The notes under the pieces were generated by a model. It was not told the origin of the DNA, made no database searches, and saw only the letters and a program-made list of their open reading frames with translations. DNA of 64,000 nt from NCBI GenBank assembly GCA_030522415.1, contig CM060104.1, positions 15,907,729 through 15,971,728 on the forward strand, in the 5' to 3' direction. This DNA is from Channallabes apus (Eukaryota > Chordata > Actinopteri > Siluriformes > Clariidae). A program made the translations under genes and the position numbers. The number at the start of each line of letters is the position of its first letter. The stretch's first letter is position 1. This document shows positions 49,101 to 62,102 of this stretch, one piece after another.

Positions 49101-51745
49101 CATGTTTTTTTTTTAATGTTTCGGTAGACGTGCAAATTGGCGCTTCCTGGTGTGTCATGGATCACGGCGACAGCGAGGTGTGTAAGAAAGAAGGGAAAGT
49201 GAATTCATTCATGGCGAAGCTGCAGCCTGGAACAACCCCACCCTATAGGAATGCCTGTCTGCCTCGACACAGTGGGGATCTGATTAGCTGCCACTACAGG
49301 AGATTGACTGAGAGATGGAGGCTATGGAGGGATGAAAAAATGCCAAAGGGATGGCATAGGGATAGAGGAGGAGGAGAAGAGGAAATTGGCCATATACGCT
49401 TTCCTTAGGGAACGGCCTTATTGATTTTAAGGTATCATGAAACGGGTGGTAGAGATGGAGCTGGTGGTGGGGCGGTCGTATATGTTTTCCGTCTTTAAAG
49501 CACCATTGATCGGACACCACCACGTGATCGTGTTTGAGTTTGATGGAGTGACAGTGCTAAAAAAAAAGGAGAGAGAAAGTAAGAGTGCGAGACAGAAAGA
49601 GAATCGTTGAGTGGGGGAAGGGCACTTGAGAGCCTATATGTTTCCTGCACAGCATGAAGAAGCGCCATTGATTGTGGCTTGTCTGTAGACCTTGTAATTC
49701 CCCTTTGGCTTTACATACAGTAAATGGATGATATTTGAGCATGTGAGTGTGTGCATGCTACAACAGCTCATTCATAGATGTGGCTTTTTTATCCCTAAAT
49801 AGAATTATCTATGCGCGCGTGTGAGTGTTAAGATGATGCGTCCCGCAACGATCTCTCTACAGTCCTCAGAAAGGCTCTTTTTCTAATGGACTCCATCTGT
49901 CTGATCCCATCACCCACATAGGAGGAAGCGATCGTGCTAATATTTATGCTCACACCACCCGAGTGATATTGGCCTCCTGGAGCTCCCTCTGAACGCCAGG
50001 ACACGGGATTTACAAACTGTGGCAGGGCCGCTGTGACACTGAGAATATCTGAGCTTTCAAATATTGACTCATTTTCGATGTAATGACTCCATTCCTTGAT
50101 TGTCTATTGATCTAGAGTGGCAAATCATGAGGGTTAATTTCTGCACAGTGTTAACCATGCACTATCAACAGCATTTAAGCCTCACGTCTCTCTCTCTCAC
50201 ATTCTTCCTCTTCGCTTACTGAATTCCCTCATTAGACATCCCTTAGTATCTGAAATGGGTCACTAATTTCTAGGGAGAGCATGAAGAAGTATGTGAGTGT
50301 GTGCATGTGCATGCGCATGCACCCTTGTGCAGTTAAAAGCCGGCTGTCAGCATCTCGAGCAGCTTAAATGCATGACTGCCTACTTGCCTGTTTGAGGATA
50401 CACCCAGCTGTCCTAGGTCTTGCTCAACCCTGCCACCCCTGTGTAGGATGAGAGAATGTATGTGAGTTAGTGTGTCTGTGCGTGCATGAGTGAATGTGTG
50501 TGTGAGAGTGTGTAGGATGAACACAGACGGTTGTCAGGGATCGGCTATTTAAAGCAAAACTCCACTGCAGTGCTTTTGCAGAAAGAAAGAGAATTGAAGG
50601 ACAATGAAAGGAAAATCCAGAGAATGGAAGTTTTCCCATGCTCAACATAACAACGATCCAAATCGATGTCGATTGATTTATCTTTTCTTAAAGCTGGTGA
50701 AGGTATTTTTTTTTTTAAATTCATGACAGATTAGTATGAGTAATGTGATCTAACATGATGTTGATAGCTATGTAAGATGTCTGTGCAGCCAAAGGAAGAT
50801 CTGATTTATGTGATTTTTACCCAAATGTACTCAGTCACACAAAACAGGTTTCGTGTCCAACATTATTATTATTATTATTATTTTTTTTACTGCTGCACTG
50901 GAGTTAAGAAGCTGATGTAGCTAGGGAGTGAAGGAAGATTTAGCATTCAACATCAGTTTAGCATTGACAAAATTGCATGCCTAAATAATTCACAAAATGT
51001 GTTAAGTTGCAAATGTAATATCATGAGGACAATAACAATGACAAAAAAATAGCAAGACAAATTTCAATATGTCTAATGGCACTAAAGATTATTAATGTAT
51101 CAACATATTTAAATTTCCACTACAAAATATAATGTTTAAAAAATATATAATATAACCAAAAATAAGATTATTATTAATATATTATGTAATTATATATATT
51201 TTCTGTGCAAAATTGATTTTCATTTTTTTGGTAAAATTGACATAATATCAATACAAAAACTATTTTAAGAATCACATCAAAAATCTAATTTCCAATAACA
51301 AATGTCTAAATTTTATCCTTATCCTACTCATGTGCCTGAGTGTATGTAAAAGTATGCACAAGAACACTACATCATCGACAAGATCAACCTCAATTCATAT
51401 AAGTTGCATTGATTACTGCACTTGTCTATATTGAACATACTGCCAAATAAAATAAGATTTATGCAGTGTTTAGGAATACGCACTTATACTTATGCATACT
51501 TATGCAACGCTGCTTATCAAAGGCCTTTGAATCTTTGGATATGTATGTGCTGGCTTACTAGGACAAGAACTAAATACCATGAGGTAGATTTTGGGAAACC
51601 AGTCATTAAAGAATACGGAAAATAAAGATTTGCACCAACTCATAAATTAAAGACAAATAAAACTAATCATTCAATTATAGCAAAGGTAATGCAGTTTTAT
51701 AAATGGAGGATGGGTCACTATGTCTGTACATAGCTGTCTTGATTT

Positions 51746-52124
51746 TATTTTCATTCATTCATTCATTAATTTTCTATACCGCTTAATCCTGTGTTCAGGG
51801 TCGCGGGGGACCTGGAGCCTATCCCAGGAGACTTCGGGCACTAGGCGGGGTACACCCTGGACAGGGTGCCAATCCATCGCAGGGCACACACACATACACA
51901 CACTCACACACACACTACGGGCAATTTGGGAACGCCAATTAGCCTCACCTGCATATCTTTGGACTGTGGGAGGAAACCGGAGTACCCGGAGGAAACCCAC
52001 CAAGCACGGGGAGAACATGCAAACTCCATGCACACAGAGACGGGAATCGAGCCTGGGAATTGAACCCAGACCCTGGAGGTGCAAGGCGACAGTGCTAACC
52101 ACTACACCACCGTGCCGCTGATTT
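51746..52124 (-). mobile_element. tRNA-derived SINE, near full length (minus strand)
   Basis: Read on the minus strand, the head is GGCACGGTGGTGTAGTGGTT (A box) and GGTCTGGGTTCAATTCCC (B box). Then come GTTTGCATGTTCTCCCC, GGTTTCCTCCGGGTACTCC, ACCCCGCCTAGTGCC and the end GGGTCGCGACC-like segment, with an (ATTC/GAAT)n tail at 51750. This is the most complete copy of the family also seen at 24.9, 26.2, 28.7 and 63.0 kb. Confidence 0.85.
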
Positions 52125-53447
52125 TATTTTGTTCAGTTTTATTTAGTCGTTTCATGCTCTCATCACTGAACTATTATGGAGTTTTGTGGGCATCACTATA
52201 TGTAAATGAGCTGTGACAGAAATACACTTTGCACCTTACTCTCTTGAGACCTGAATGTCCCTATAAGAGGACATGAAATCTTCTCCTAACCACATTGTGT
52301 ATATCTCCTTGTGCAGTCCTCAAATGATAAATGTTATGCGTAGAATTTTTTGCCAAGCTACTTGCTATTTGAAGACATTGATTAAGGTTATAGTTATCAG
52401 GTGCTGATAAAGAAATACAGTGAGGAGAAATTGCAGTGTACACAGCAGCACGGTTAAGGATGATCAACATACTGTATGCAATATAAGTTAAATGAAAATC
52501 AGTTATTTCAAACGCTTGTGGATTTTGCAATAATTCATAATTAAGTTATTTGTGTTGGCTTACCCTAACATTAACAGCTTTACTAAAATATGAATAAATA
52601 AGGCACATAATTTAGAATAAAAAGATTATTTGATCTGCTAGAATTACAGATACGAATAGGAAGTGTGCTATATTTAATTTATTTTTATTTTATTTTATTT
52701 TATGAAACCTTGACAGAAAGCTTCATGCCCACTTTAGGTTTCAATATGAATACTGATACAGATATGGATATTTGGAGCAATATCCAGAAACAGATACAGA
52801 TTATGTTGCACATCAAGCCAACTGGTGAAGAGTAAGATAAAGTATAGAATCATAACAATAAAGTATTTTTAAAACTATACTATTCTTTGCAAAAGAAAAA
52901 AAAAAGTTTGCTGTAATGCTATCAACAGCACCAGATGCCAGCTCTCCACCTGCCCTCTACTTGTCTAGGGATAAGCTAATGTCATTTACATCACATATGG
53001 TTTGCTTCATGTCAAACAGTGAGTTGCTCTGAATGCAGACACAGTCAGGGTGTGTGGTAAGGGAACACAAATCACTGCACCTTCAATGCATCTCTGCATC
53101 CATTGACATCTGCTGTGTTTTTACACACCCATAATGCAGGTGAGTAGCTCTCTTATGTAGGGCTATTTTTTGATTGACATGTCTGCGGGGCATGTGAAAT
53201 GATCTGCAGAATGCATTTCAGCTCTGCCATTTGCATTAAGTAGATAAGTAAAAGCTTCTACTGAGAAGATGCTGTTATTCGCCTGAGGTTGTTCAGTCAG
53301 AGGTGCTCTTGCCTGATGGCTGAGTACACAGCAGGATTTGTTATGGTGTTTTCCTTCTCCTTGTCAACCGTGACACTGCCACTGAACCAGCATTCACTCA
53401 GCATTCAGCCATAGGGGAAATGATATTCTCACCAGTCTCTGATCACT

Positions 53448-53449
<2 letters not shown>

Positions 53450-53533
<84 letters not shown>
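53450..53533. repeat. (CA)n microsatellite
   Basis: An uninterrupted run of about 42 CA units. Confidence 0.98.
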
Positions 53534-53535
<2 letters not shown>

Positions 53536-56146
53536 TGAGAGAAACGTATCAAGCCCAAAATGAGTCAGCATTCTTAGCCTGGCTACATCCGTGTCTCCTC
53601 CCCTGCCACCGCCACCTTCCCAGAATCCCACACTGCTTCCCAGACACAGCTCGACACCAGGCTCCCAAAGGAGCAATCACAAACAAGCAGCTAGCAGCAA
53701 CAGACATGAGTCAAGTGCAGATCAAAAGCCACTACTAGCAAGTGTGTCATGGCGATGCTGTGTATTCTGAGAGTTCATTCAGTTTTCAACCACAATATAT
53801 AATATTATGGGATTATTTTTACATTATAGGTATATACCACTTATCCAAAAATAAAGACGCATCCCCAAATAATAGTTAAATTAAACCAAGTTACACCATG
53901 AACATAATTTATTCATAGAGCACTTATAAAGCAGAGTTGGATAAATAACAAATAAAGCAGAGTTGGATGTGATTCATTAGGTGTTTGCTCAATATTCCTA
54001 AGTGTGTGTGAAGGCTGATATATTCAAATTATGAGCCATTAAAAGTTACATGCTCATTATTAATTGTATTTGGAAGGGGATTTAATGGAATCAAATGTTC
54101 AATCTATTCCAGTAATTTATAAAGCCATAAGGTCTGTCTTTTAAAAATGAGGCATTGTGTAGCTCAGTTGATTATTGTTATACTTACTTTATAAGCTACA
54201 ACCAGGTGTGCCATTTTTATACGCACAATGTGTATATGTTTTCAAAACACTCATCAATATAGTTTTCAATAGATTTCAATTTTTCAATTATTTCTACCCA
54301 AAGAGCTTAAAATCTAGCTTAATAATTCCGACAAGGCCATGTGATATGAATTTCACTTCTAGTTTGTTAGTTTTGGCATTAAATACATTGTTTTGTGCTT
54401 CTTTAGCTTATTTGGTTTAGTCCCTATTTGTTAAAAGTACTCCTTCAGGCATAACAAGGGATGACTAATAAGAGTAAATTTCAGTAATTAAAGATATTTA
54501 CATTTTCATAGTATTTATTTATGCTGCATTATATACTTTGTTTTAAGCAGAAAAAAGCTATTTTGCTATATATTGCTACACTACACTTGTAGTTGGTTAA
54601 GCTTGTAGAATCGAAATATATAGAATATATAGAAATCTTAATTCAATCACAATTGAATCAAATACACAAATATTAAAACAATACAATGAATGAAACCATT
54701 CCCATATTGTAGCACCATGTAAGTGCCATTGTACAACATGCAACATGTACAAAATGTCTTCTGAGATCTGACTCGTCATTATTCACACACACACACACAC
54801 ACAAGTGGCATAGTGTAATTACTGTACAATCAGAGTGTAATAAATGTGTAATAAAGCACACTTTTCAAATAAAGTTGTTTTCAACTGAAAGAAAGGCTTT
54901 TCCAAATACCATTTAAATAAAAACTGTTACTTTTTAATAGAAACAGGCTACAAATGATCAGAGGACACAATGTGTATAGTTTGGCATGGAAAATCTACAG
55001 AAATGTATATAGTATGTATATTATTTACGCCCATGTACCCGACTCTGCATTAATGGTCTCTGCTTTATCTCTGCATGACATTGGTTGGTCATTTTTCAGC
55101 CAATGCACAAAATTAGGAAATTTAAATCCAGATGGAAATTTTTTTTTTTAATTAAAATAGATGGTGATACTTGCTTACTGATTTTTTTCTCAGTAAAATT
55201 TATGATTAGTTAGATTAGTGTTTGTTTCTCTTCATGTGATTCAAATGAAACAGTTAATTCTATTTCATTGGCTAGTCCAACAAATCTTGGTTATGCAATA
55301 TATGGTTGCATCTGTCATTGTTCCCTTATAAACATTTACTAATATCATTCTTAGAAATTTATCTTGAACTTAGACAGAACATAATCTAAGTCAGTTCTGT
55401 CCTGCTATGAACATGCAGGTTCACTGAGCCTTAATGTCTGTCTCTCGTCAAACCTTATTTCCAGCTGGACAAAGGAGCAGATTTTCATTCTAATTACTTC
55501 ACAAGGTGTTCTCACTAACTCAGATTCTGAAGCTCGAATAAAAACTTGCAAACCTTTTGGCTTTACAACTGTACTTTAATTACCAAAGAATTAATTCTCT
55601 AGCTAACTGTATACTACTGACACTCAGTAATGAAAATTATTAGGACACAATTAAATTTTTACAACATAAAACATACTTTAATAGCTCATTATACATTACA
55701 TGAGGTATATACTATACACCAGAGCTGTCAGCTTACAAACCTACAGTAGTATAAAGTTAATAAGCCGGTAATTTATGTAATAAAAGCTTCAAATGAGTAA
55801 TTAGGGTTTTAGACTTGGTGTTTGTGTGTTTGGCCATGGCAATTGATAAGTAATACATTTTAATGCTCTTTATCAGTTAATTTCAAGGAAGTTAAGCATT
55901 TTGCTGCATGTGACTGTGTATGGTTCTGTGTGACAAATATTATTTGAATTTGAATTTGATTCTCAAGGTTGATTGCCCACTACATTAAGCTTTCAAGGGG
56001 ACCAGAATCTCTAGAGATGCCCAACCCTTTAGGAATTGCAACCACTCCTATTCTCTTCTCTCAATTATACAATTTTGCAATATTTAATACTTGGATACAA
56101 AATCGTTCAAGTCAATGACATTACATACATCACCACATGCTTTTTG

Positions 56147-56200
56147 TAAGTCGCTCTGGATAAGAGCATCTGCCAAATGCCTGAATGTAAATGTAAATGT
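56147..56200 (+). mobile_element. SINE 3'-tail fragment
   Basis: TAAGTCGCTCTGGATAAGAG, CATCTGCCAAATGCCTG and (ATGTAA)n form the conserved tail of fish V-SINE-like elements. No tRNA head is visible upstream. Confidence 0.75.
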
Positions 56201-57189
56201 ACAGTAAATGATGCTTTGCCAGATCTTTACTGCAGCTGCCTTTAGTTGTCACTTGTTTATGGGACTTTTTGCCTTCAACACCCAGGTCCCAACAGATTAA
56301 TGGCACTGAACCTTTTCGTCTCCCTAATCTGTCATGAAATTTCTAAGAAATAGGTCACAACTGGAAGCCAATCTATTCATCAGTCAGATGGACTTATGAA
56401 CCTGTGAAAATGGAGGGACTTTGAAAAATGACTGCAATTCTATAACAATTGCAACAAATTGCAATTTAATGGATTAAACTGACTGCCAAAAATAGATATC
56501 TAAAAATCTTTAGCTTAAATCATTTCAAATCCACTGTGGTTGTGTACAAAGACAAAATAATACTAAGTTACATAATAATAATAATACTAAGATGAAGAAG
56601 AAGAAGAAGAAGGATGGACCTGATATATATGGGATATGATTTATGGGAGGATTTCAAACAAAAATATGTTTAAATTTTTTTAATGGTCTTGTTAATATCA
56701 GATAATTATGTAGGGAATAAATTTTGCCATTATATATGCAAATAATCATTGATTGGGATGGTGTGATGTCACAGAGGCACGTCACATTTACTGAAACATT
56801 TTGCCAGTAATAATGATGATGATATTGATGATGAGGATGATTATTATTATTGTTTCTTTAAAATATGAACACAATATTTACAATTTATTAAACTAAATCT
56901 GCTAAATAATTTATCAAAGCTTAGCTTCTGTTATCACTTATATTCTTTCTCTTGAAATAAAATAAAAGCGTAGAAGCAATTTAGCCTATCGTGTAATTGA
57001 GAAATGAGAGAGCTTAAAATCCTACCATAAGAAAGGGCCTCCTTATAAAAAGTTTCAGTCACATTAACACATGTTTTTCTTTGTTAAATAACAATGATGT
57101 TTTTAATCAGGTTATTATTAGACTTCAATTATGTAAAGTGTTTGCCTGTAAAACATTTGAAGGAGACTGGATATAGATGCAGGAACTTC

Positions 57190-57640
57190 TTTAATGTTTA
57201 ATGTCTTTTCAGTGTCCCCAAAGCTGGCCAGTAGTGCAGCTAGTATGCACAAGGTCAAAGAAGCTAGGGTGCAAAACAAACACAAAGTCTGAAAAACTAG
57301 AGTGTGGTGAGAGTGCAGCATTCTCAAGGGTAGTGTGCTTGGCAAACACAAAGTCACTCATGTTGGATATTGTCCTCAAAGCCAGCTGGTGGAGCTAGCA
57401 GAGCATCCTTGGCACCAGTGGGCGCAGCTGGGCTTGGCTGAGATGGTGCAGGGCCTGGCTGGGACTGTGCAGAGCATGATGCAGAGCATAGTTCAGGTGG
57501 TGCAGGGTATGGCTCATGTAGAACATATCATATCTGAACAGGGCATAACTCTACTCAGTCAGAACAGCGCATGGCTTAGACAAAGCAGGGCATTGAGCAT
57601 AACATGGCAGGGTTAAGGCATAGCATGGCATACCAAAGTC
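57190..57640. repeat. Degenerate repeat-like block rich in GCAG/GCAT motifs
   Basis: Short recurring phrases (GGTGCAGGG, GGCTGGG, AGAGCATGATGCAGAGCAT, GCATGGC) occur with irregular spacing. The 93-codon plus frame inside it (57335-57616) simply translates this periodicity. Origin unknown; it abuts the LTR element. Confidence 0.4.
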
Positions 57641-57849
57641 AAAGCCAATGTGGCTTTTATTATCATTTCAACCAGGAGATACTGTGCATAGTGAAATAAA
57701 ACAGTTTTCTTTGAGGACCATGAAGCAATATAATACTACACATATCTAATAGAAACACTTGATATTGTCACTGGACAATGATATTGCAACACATTAAGAA
57801 TTAAATGTGATACATTTAAACATGACATACTGCATGACCATAATGCAGG

Positions 57850-58080
57850 TCACGTGAGTACTCACTTCCTTGGGTTTGCTTTCAGATTGAGTGTGTGTTT
57901 ATAGGACAAGGGTTAGATTGTGTCTTTCCTTTACTCATTCACTTTGAGAGTCCTTATAGCAAATCGCGTGATTATCCTGCCCGCTTGTGTCCATCCGCGT
58001 TTGGGTTTACCATTCACGGTACAGGGCTAACTGCTAAGCTACTGTACGTCTTTCTGGTCGTCATCAGGTTAGTTCTGACA
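57850..58080 (+). repeat. 5' LTR, truncated at its left end
   Basis: From TCACGTGAGTACTCAC to GTTAGTTCTGACA, matching 62245-62470. The first portion of the LTR seen in the 3' copy is absent. The sequence after 58080 (GAATGACAGAGCC) is directly the gag start and shows no TGG-type tRNA primer-binding site. Confidence 0.9.
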
Positions 58081-58082
58081 GA

Positions 58083-58789
58083 ATGACAGAGCCTAGAGCA
58101 GTAAACCCAGCGGATCACGCACGCCTATGCGATGTGGTTGACCAGCATGCTGTGCTTATCAATAAGCTAACCGGGGAGCTCGATTCTCTGCGGACACCGA
58201 CACCGCTCACTCCTACAATGAGTTCACCCGTCAGCTCAAACTAACTTTCGAGCATCCTGCGGGCGAGGTGGAGACCGACACGAAGCTCTACCATCTGCGG
58301 CAGGGAGGATTGTCCATGAGTCGGTATACTGCGGACTTCCGCACCCTCGCCATCCAGACCTCGTGGGGAGATGCAGCCCTCCGGACATCCTACTTCGAGG
58401 GACTGGCTACCCGTATTAAGGATGAGCTAGCCGGACGAGAGCTCCCAGCCACACTGGAGGGGCTAATCCAGCTAGCCCTCCGCATCGACCAGTGCCTCCT
58501 CTCCCGTCCAAAGCCAGCACCTCGAACCCTGCCGCCAGCTCCCACCTATGCCTACGCTGTATCCAGACCAACACCCACCGTCACCCCCGCCTTCACCGGA
58601 CGTGTCGGATCTCCACCCCCTGCCGTGGTTGACACCGGAGCCGGGGAACCCATGCAACTAGGGTGCGCTTCCCTGACCGTGGCGGAACGTGAGAGGCGTT
58701 ACCACGAGGGATTGTGCACCTACTGTGGCTCAGCGGCACACCACCGAGCGACCTGTCCATCCCGTCCGGGAAACGCCCAACCCCGGTGA
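58083..58789 (+). pseudogene. gag: gag remnant with zinc knuckle
   Basis: Gag packages element RNA. An N-terminal piece starts at ATG 58083 and runs about 40 codons, with HARLCDVVDQHAVL as a probable coiled-coil start. At about 58200 the homology jumps to another frame. The rest, open to the TGA at 58787-58789, holds the capsid-like part (HLRQGGLSMSRYTADFRTLA, then IKDELAGREL), a proline-rich linker and a CCHC knuckle CTYCGSAAHHRATC near the C terminus. Family comparison suggests that the middle of gag is missing at the frame jump. Confidence 0.88.
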
Positions 58790-59300
58790 ATGACAGGAGA
58801 GACTCACCGGGCACCATCCATCTCTCCGCCACCACCGAGACCACCACCTCAAGACTCACGGTTCAGGTAACCCTCCACCTTGGCCACAAGCGGGTCCAAA
58901 GTACGCGTTCATCGATTCTGGTTCCGCGGGTAACTTCATTGACTCTACGTACGCCAAAGGGTTGGGGGTAAAGATTGAGGCGTTATCCCAGCCGATGAAA
59001 ATCACCTCTGTCGATGGGCGGCCCCTTTCATCTAGCCCCATCACCCAGCAGACCCAACCCATCACTCTTGCCCTCGGTCAGCACCAAGGATCCATCCAAT
59101 TTCACCTCACTCCCATTTCCTCTCCACCCCTCATCCTTGGATACCCCTGGCTACTACGACACGACCCCCTGATTTCCTGGACCCAAAGCCGGATCCTTCA
59201 ATGGGGGTCGACCTGCACCGACCTCTGCCTATGGGCCCAGGCTGGGACGTGCTCCAGGGAGTCCGAGGCCCCCGACGTAGACATCCACGCCATTCCTCCA
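58790..59300 (+). pseudogene. Retroviral-type aspartic protease region, frameshifted
   Basis: The N-terminal strand RLTVQVTLHLGHKRVQ lies in one frame; from about 58900 the sequence continues in another with FIDSGSAGNFID, which contains the DSG catalytic motif. PPLILGYPWLLRHDPLISW then marks the protease C-terminal part and linker. The frame change within the domain shows it is dead. Confidence 0.82.
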
Positions 59301-60700
59301 CCTTATCGGGACCTGGCTGAGGTGTTCTATAAACGCCGGGCCAACCACCTGCCACCTCACCGTCCATATGACCTAGCCATCGAACTCCAGCCAGGTTCCA
59401 ACTCCCGCCGCGGCCATCTCTACTCACTTTCCAACAGCGAGACCCAGGCGATGGAGGAATATGTCGCCAGCGCCCTGCGAAACGGCACCATCCGGCCATC
59501 CTCCTCGCCGGCAGCTGCGGGGTTCTTCTTCGTGAAGAAAAAAGGGGGCGAACTTCGTCCGTGTGTCGACTATCGGGGGCTAAATAAGATTACCATCAGG
59601 AACGGTCACCCGCTGCCTCTTACCAACTCAGCCCTGGACGCCCTCTCTGGTGCCACCGTGTTCACTAAGTTGGACCTCCGGAGCGCCGACAACTTGGTGT
59701 GCATCAGAGAGGGTGATGAGTGGAAGCCGGCCTTCATCACCCCCACCGAACATTATGAGAGTCTGGTTATTCCGTTCTGACTCTGTAACACACCCTCGGC
59801 CTTCCAACAATTTATTAATGATGTTCACAGGGACATGCTAGGCCGATGGGTGTTCGTATATCTCGATGATATCCTGATATACTCTCGCACAACCGAAGAA
59901 CACACCAGACACGTTAGGGCTGTTCTGAAGAGATTGCTCGCCCACCAGCTGTACTGTAAGCTGGAAAAGTGTGCTTTTCACGAGCACTCCACCACGTTCC
60001 TGGGTTTTGTCATCTCGCCCCAGGGTGTGGCCATGGACCCGCAGAAGCTGGAGGTTGTAGGTCACTGGCCCCTACCCAGGACACTAAAGCAGCTCCAACG
60101 CTTTCTCGGGTTTGCAAATTTTTATCGTCGCTTTATCCGGGGCTACAGTACAGTTGCAGCACCACTCACTGCACTGACCAGGCTCTCCACCCATTCCTTC
60201 CAACTCAACCCGACCGCCATCTCAGCCTTCCACAAACTCTGCCACCTATTCACCACCGCACCTATTCATCTCCATCCGGACGCCAGCCAACCATTCGTTG
60301 TGGAGGTGGACGCGTCGGAAGTGGGTGCCGGCGCTGTTCTCTCTCAACGAGGTCCAGACCAGAAGCTACATCCATGTGGCTCCTACTCCAAAAAGTTTAA
60401 CCCCACTCAGCAGCGATACGGAGTAGGGGACTGTGAACTGTTGAGCATAAAGTGGGCTTTGGAGGAATGGCGTCACTGGCTCCAGGGCGCCAGTGAGCCG
60501 TTCATCGTCTGGACGGACCACCAGAACCTACTCACCATCCGCAACCTCAAGCAACTAAACCCACGACAGGCACGGTGGGCCCTGTTCTTTGAACAGTACG
60601 ATTTCCATCTCTCGTACCGCCCGGGGTCAAAGAACACCAAGGCCGACGCCCCCTCCCATCAGCACGAGCGAGAGGCACCCCGGGCGGAGCCCGTGCCTGT
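59300..60700 (+). pseudogene. pol: Reverse transcriptase and RNase H region with internal stop
   Basis: RT copies element RNA into DNA and RNase H removes the template. Visible blocks in order are FFFVKKKGGELRPCVDYRGL, FTKLDLRSADN with the first catalytic Asp, an in-frame TGA at 59778-59780 inside RT, the YLDD catalytic box (59859-59870), LGFVISPQGV and FLGFANFYRRFIRGYS. RNase H follows with VVEVDASEVGAGAVLSQR and WTDHQNLLTIRNLKQ. The frame is the same on both sides of the stop. The region is about normal length for the family. Confidence 0.92.
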
Positions 60701-61652
60701 CCTTCCACCCACCCGGATCATCGCATCCCTTCATTGCGATATAGAGACGAGGGTCCGCCAGGCACTGACCAGAGAACCCGCACCGGCAGGCGTGCCGCCC
60801 GGACGGCTCTTTGTCCCAGATCAGCTAAGGCCCGAAGTCCTCCAGTGGGGCCATTCTTTGCCCGTCGCGGGACACCAGGGAACCCGAAGAACTCTCGCCT
60901 TCGTTGGACGGGCCTTCTGGTGGCCCTCGATGAGGAGGGAGGTCACCGAGTTCATCCGGGCGCGCCCAGTGAAGGACTCCAACCAACCAACACCGGGGGA
61001 GCTTCAACCACTCCCAGTCCCCCGTCGGCCCTGGTCGCACATTGCCTTTGACTTCATCACGGGCCTGCCGGCCTCGGAAGGAAAGGACGTCATCCTCACT
61101 ATTGTGGACCGCTTCTCCAAGGCAGTGCACCTGGTGGCCCTCACCGGACTCCCGTCAGCCAAAGACACAGCCGAGCTGATATTAGAGCACGTAGTCCGAT
61201 TGCATGGGTTCCCAAAGGACATCGTCTCGGACAGAGGTCCCCAGTTCACCGCCCAGTTCTGGAAGGCCTTCTGCCGTCTGATCAATTCGTCCTACAGTCT
61301 GTCTTCTGGTTACCACCCCCAGACGAATGGTCAGGCGGAGCGTTACCTAAGGTGTTTCGTGTCGGATCGTCAACGCTCCTTGGCCCGCTACCTCAAATGG
61401 GCTGAGTTGTCTCACAACCTCCATGTGTCCTCAGCTACCAACCTGAGCCCATTTGAGGTATGCTATGGTTTCCAGCCTCCGATGTTCACTCACCAAGAAC
61501 CGGAGGTTGACGTACCATTGGCCCAACAGTTGGTTCGCCAGAGCCAGCGGCTATGGCACCAAGCCAATCTTGCCATCCGACGCACCAACGCCAATTATGT
61601 GACTCAACACCGCCACCGGCACCCTCCGGGATGGTTGTACCACGTACTGTAG
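60700..61652 (+). pseudogene. pol: Integrase core with damaged zinc-binding domain
   Basis: Integrase inserts element DNA. The N-terminal HHCC finger keeps its histidine part (SLPVAGHQGTRRTL), but the segment after FIRARPV goes straight to KDSNQPT, and the CxxC half of the finger is not there. The catalytic core is intact in pattern: Asp in FDFITGLP, Asp in VSDRGPQF and Glu in GQAER, with exactly 35 residues between the last two (D-35-E). The frame ends at 61652 by a frameshift near 61.63 kb. Confidence 0.9.
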
Positions 61653-62100
61653 GTGACAAGGTATGGCTGTCCACCAAAAACCTCCACCTGCACACAGGAT
61701 CACGAAAACTGTTACCAAGATTCATTGGAGCCTACCGCATCACCCTCAGGATCAACCCTGTCACCTACCGGCTCCAGCTGCCTGCGGCGCTCCGGATCCA
61801 CCCCGTCTTCCACACCTCCCAGCTGAAACCGTTCATCACCTCACCCATGATTCCACCCACCCCCCCTGCTCCTCCCCCCGTATAATTGACGGTGGTCCCG
61901 CTTACACCGTGCGACGGATCCTCGACTCGCGCCCTCGGGACAGGGGCACCCAGAATCTGGTCGACTGGGAGGGCTACGGCCCCGAGGAGCGGTCCTGGGT
62001 TCCAGCACGCTTCATCCTCGACCCCGGGCTCATTAGGGACTACCGTCACCGGGTATCCTCCACCCCTGGACCGTCCGGAGTCGGTCCTGGACAGGGGGGT
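61630..62100 (+). pseudogene. Integrase C-terminal domain and chromodomain, in two shifted frames
   Basis: A second frame carries the GPY/F-like part ([11 protein letters not shown], then [13 protein letters not shown] and [12 protein letters not shown]) up to the stop near 61885. A third frame carries the chromodomain: [32 protein letters not shown] and [11 protein letters not shown]. Chromodomains in these elements can steer insertion to marked chromatin. Two frameshifts relative to the integrase core confirm inactivity. Confidence 0.88.
62091..62100 (+). other. Polypurine tract of the chromovirus
   Basis: ACAGGGGGGT lies two bases before the TG that opens the 3' LTR. It is the expected plus-strand primer position. 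Confidence 0.75.
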
Positions 62101-62102
62101 AC

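Larger units (their letters stand above)
52125..57849. other. Gene-free stretch before the LTR element
   Basis: No supported gene. It holds a long (CA)n at 53450, short (CA)n near 54784, a SINE tail near 56147, (GAA)n-like sequence at 56594-56613 and (GAT)n-like sequence near 56810. A degenerate G- and GCA-rich block lies at 57190-57640. The rest is AT-rich. Confidence 0.5.

Noticed and set aside
57335..57616. 93-codon plus frame rich in Gln, Met and Val
   Set aside because: It translates a degenerate GCAG/GCAT-rich repeat block.
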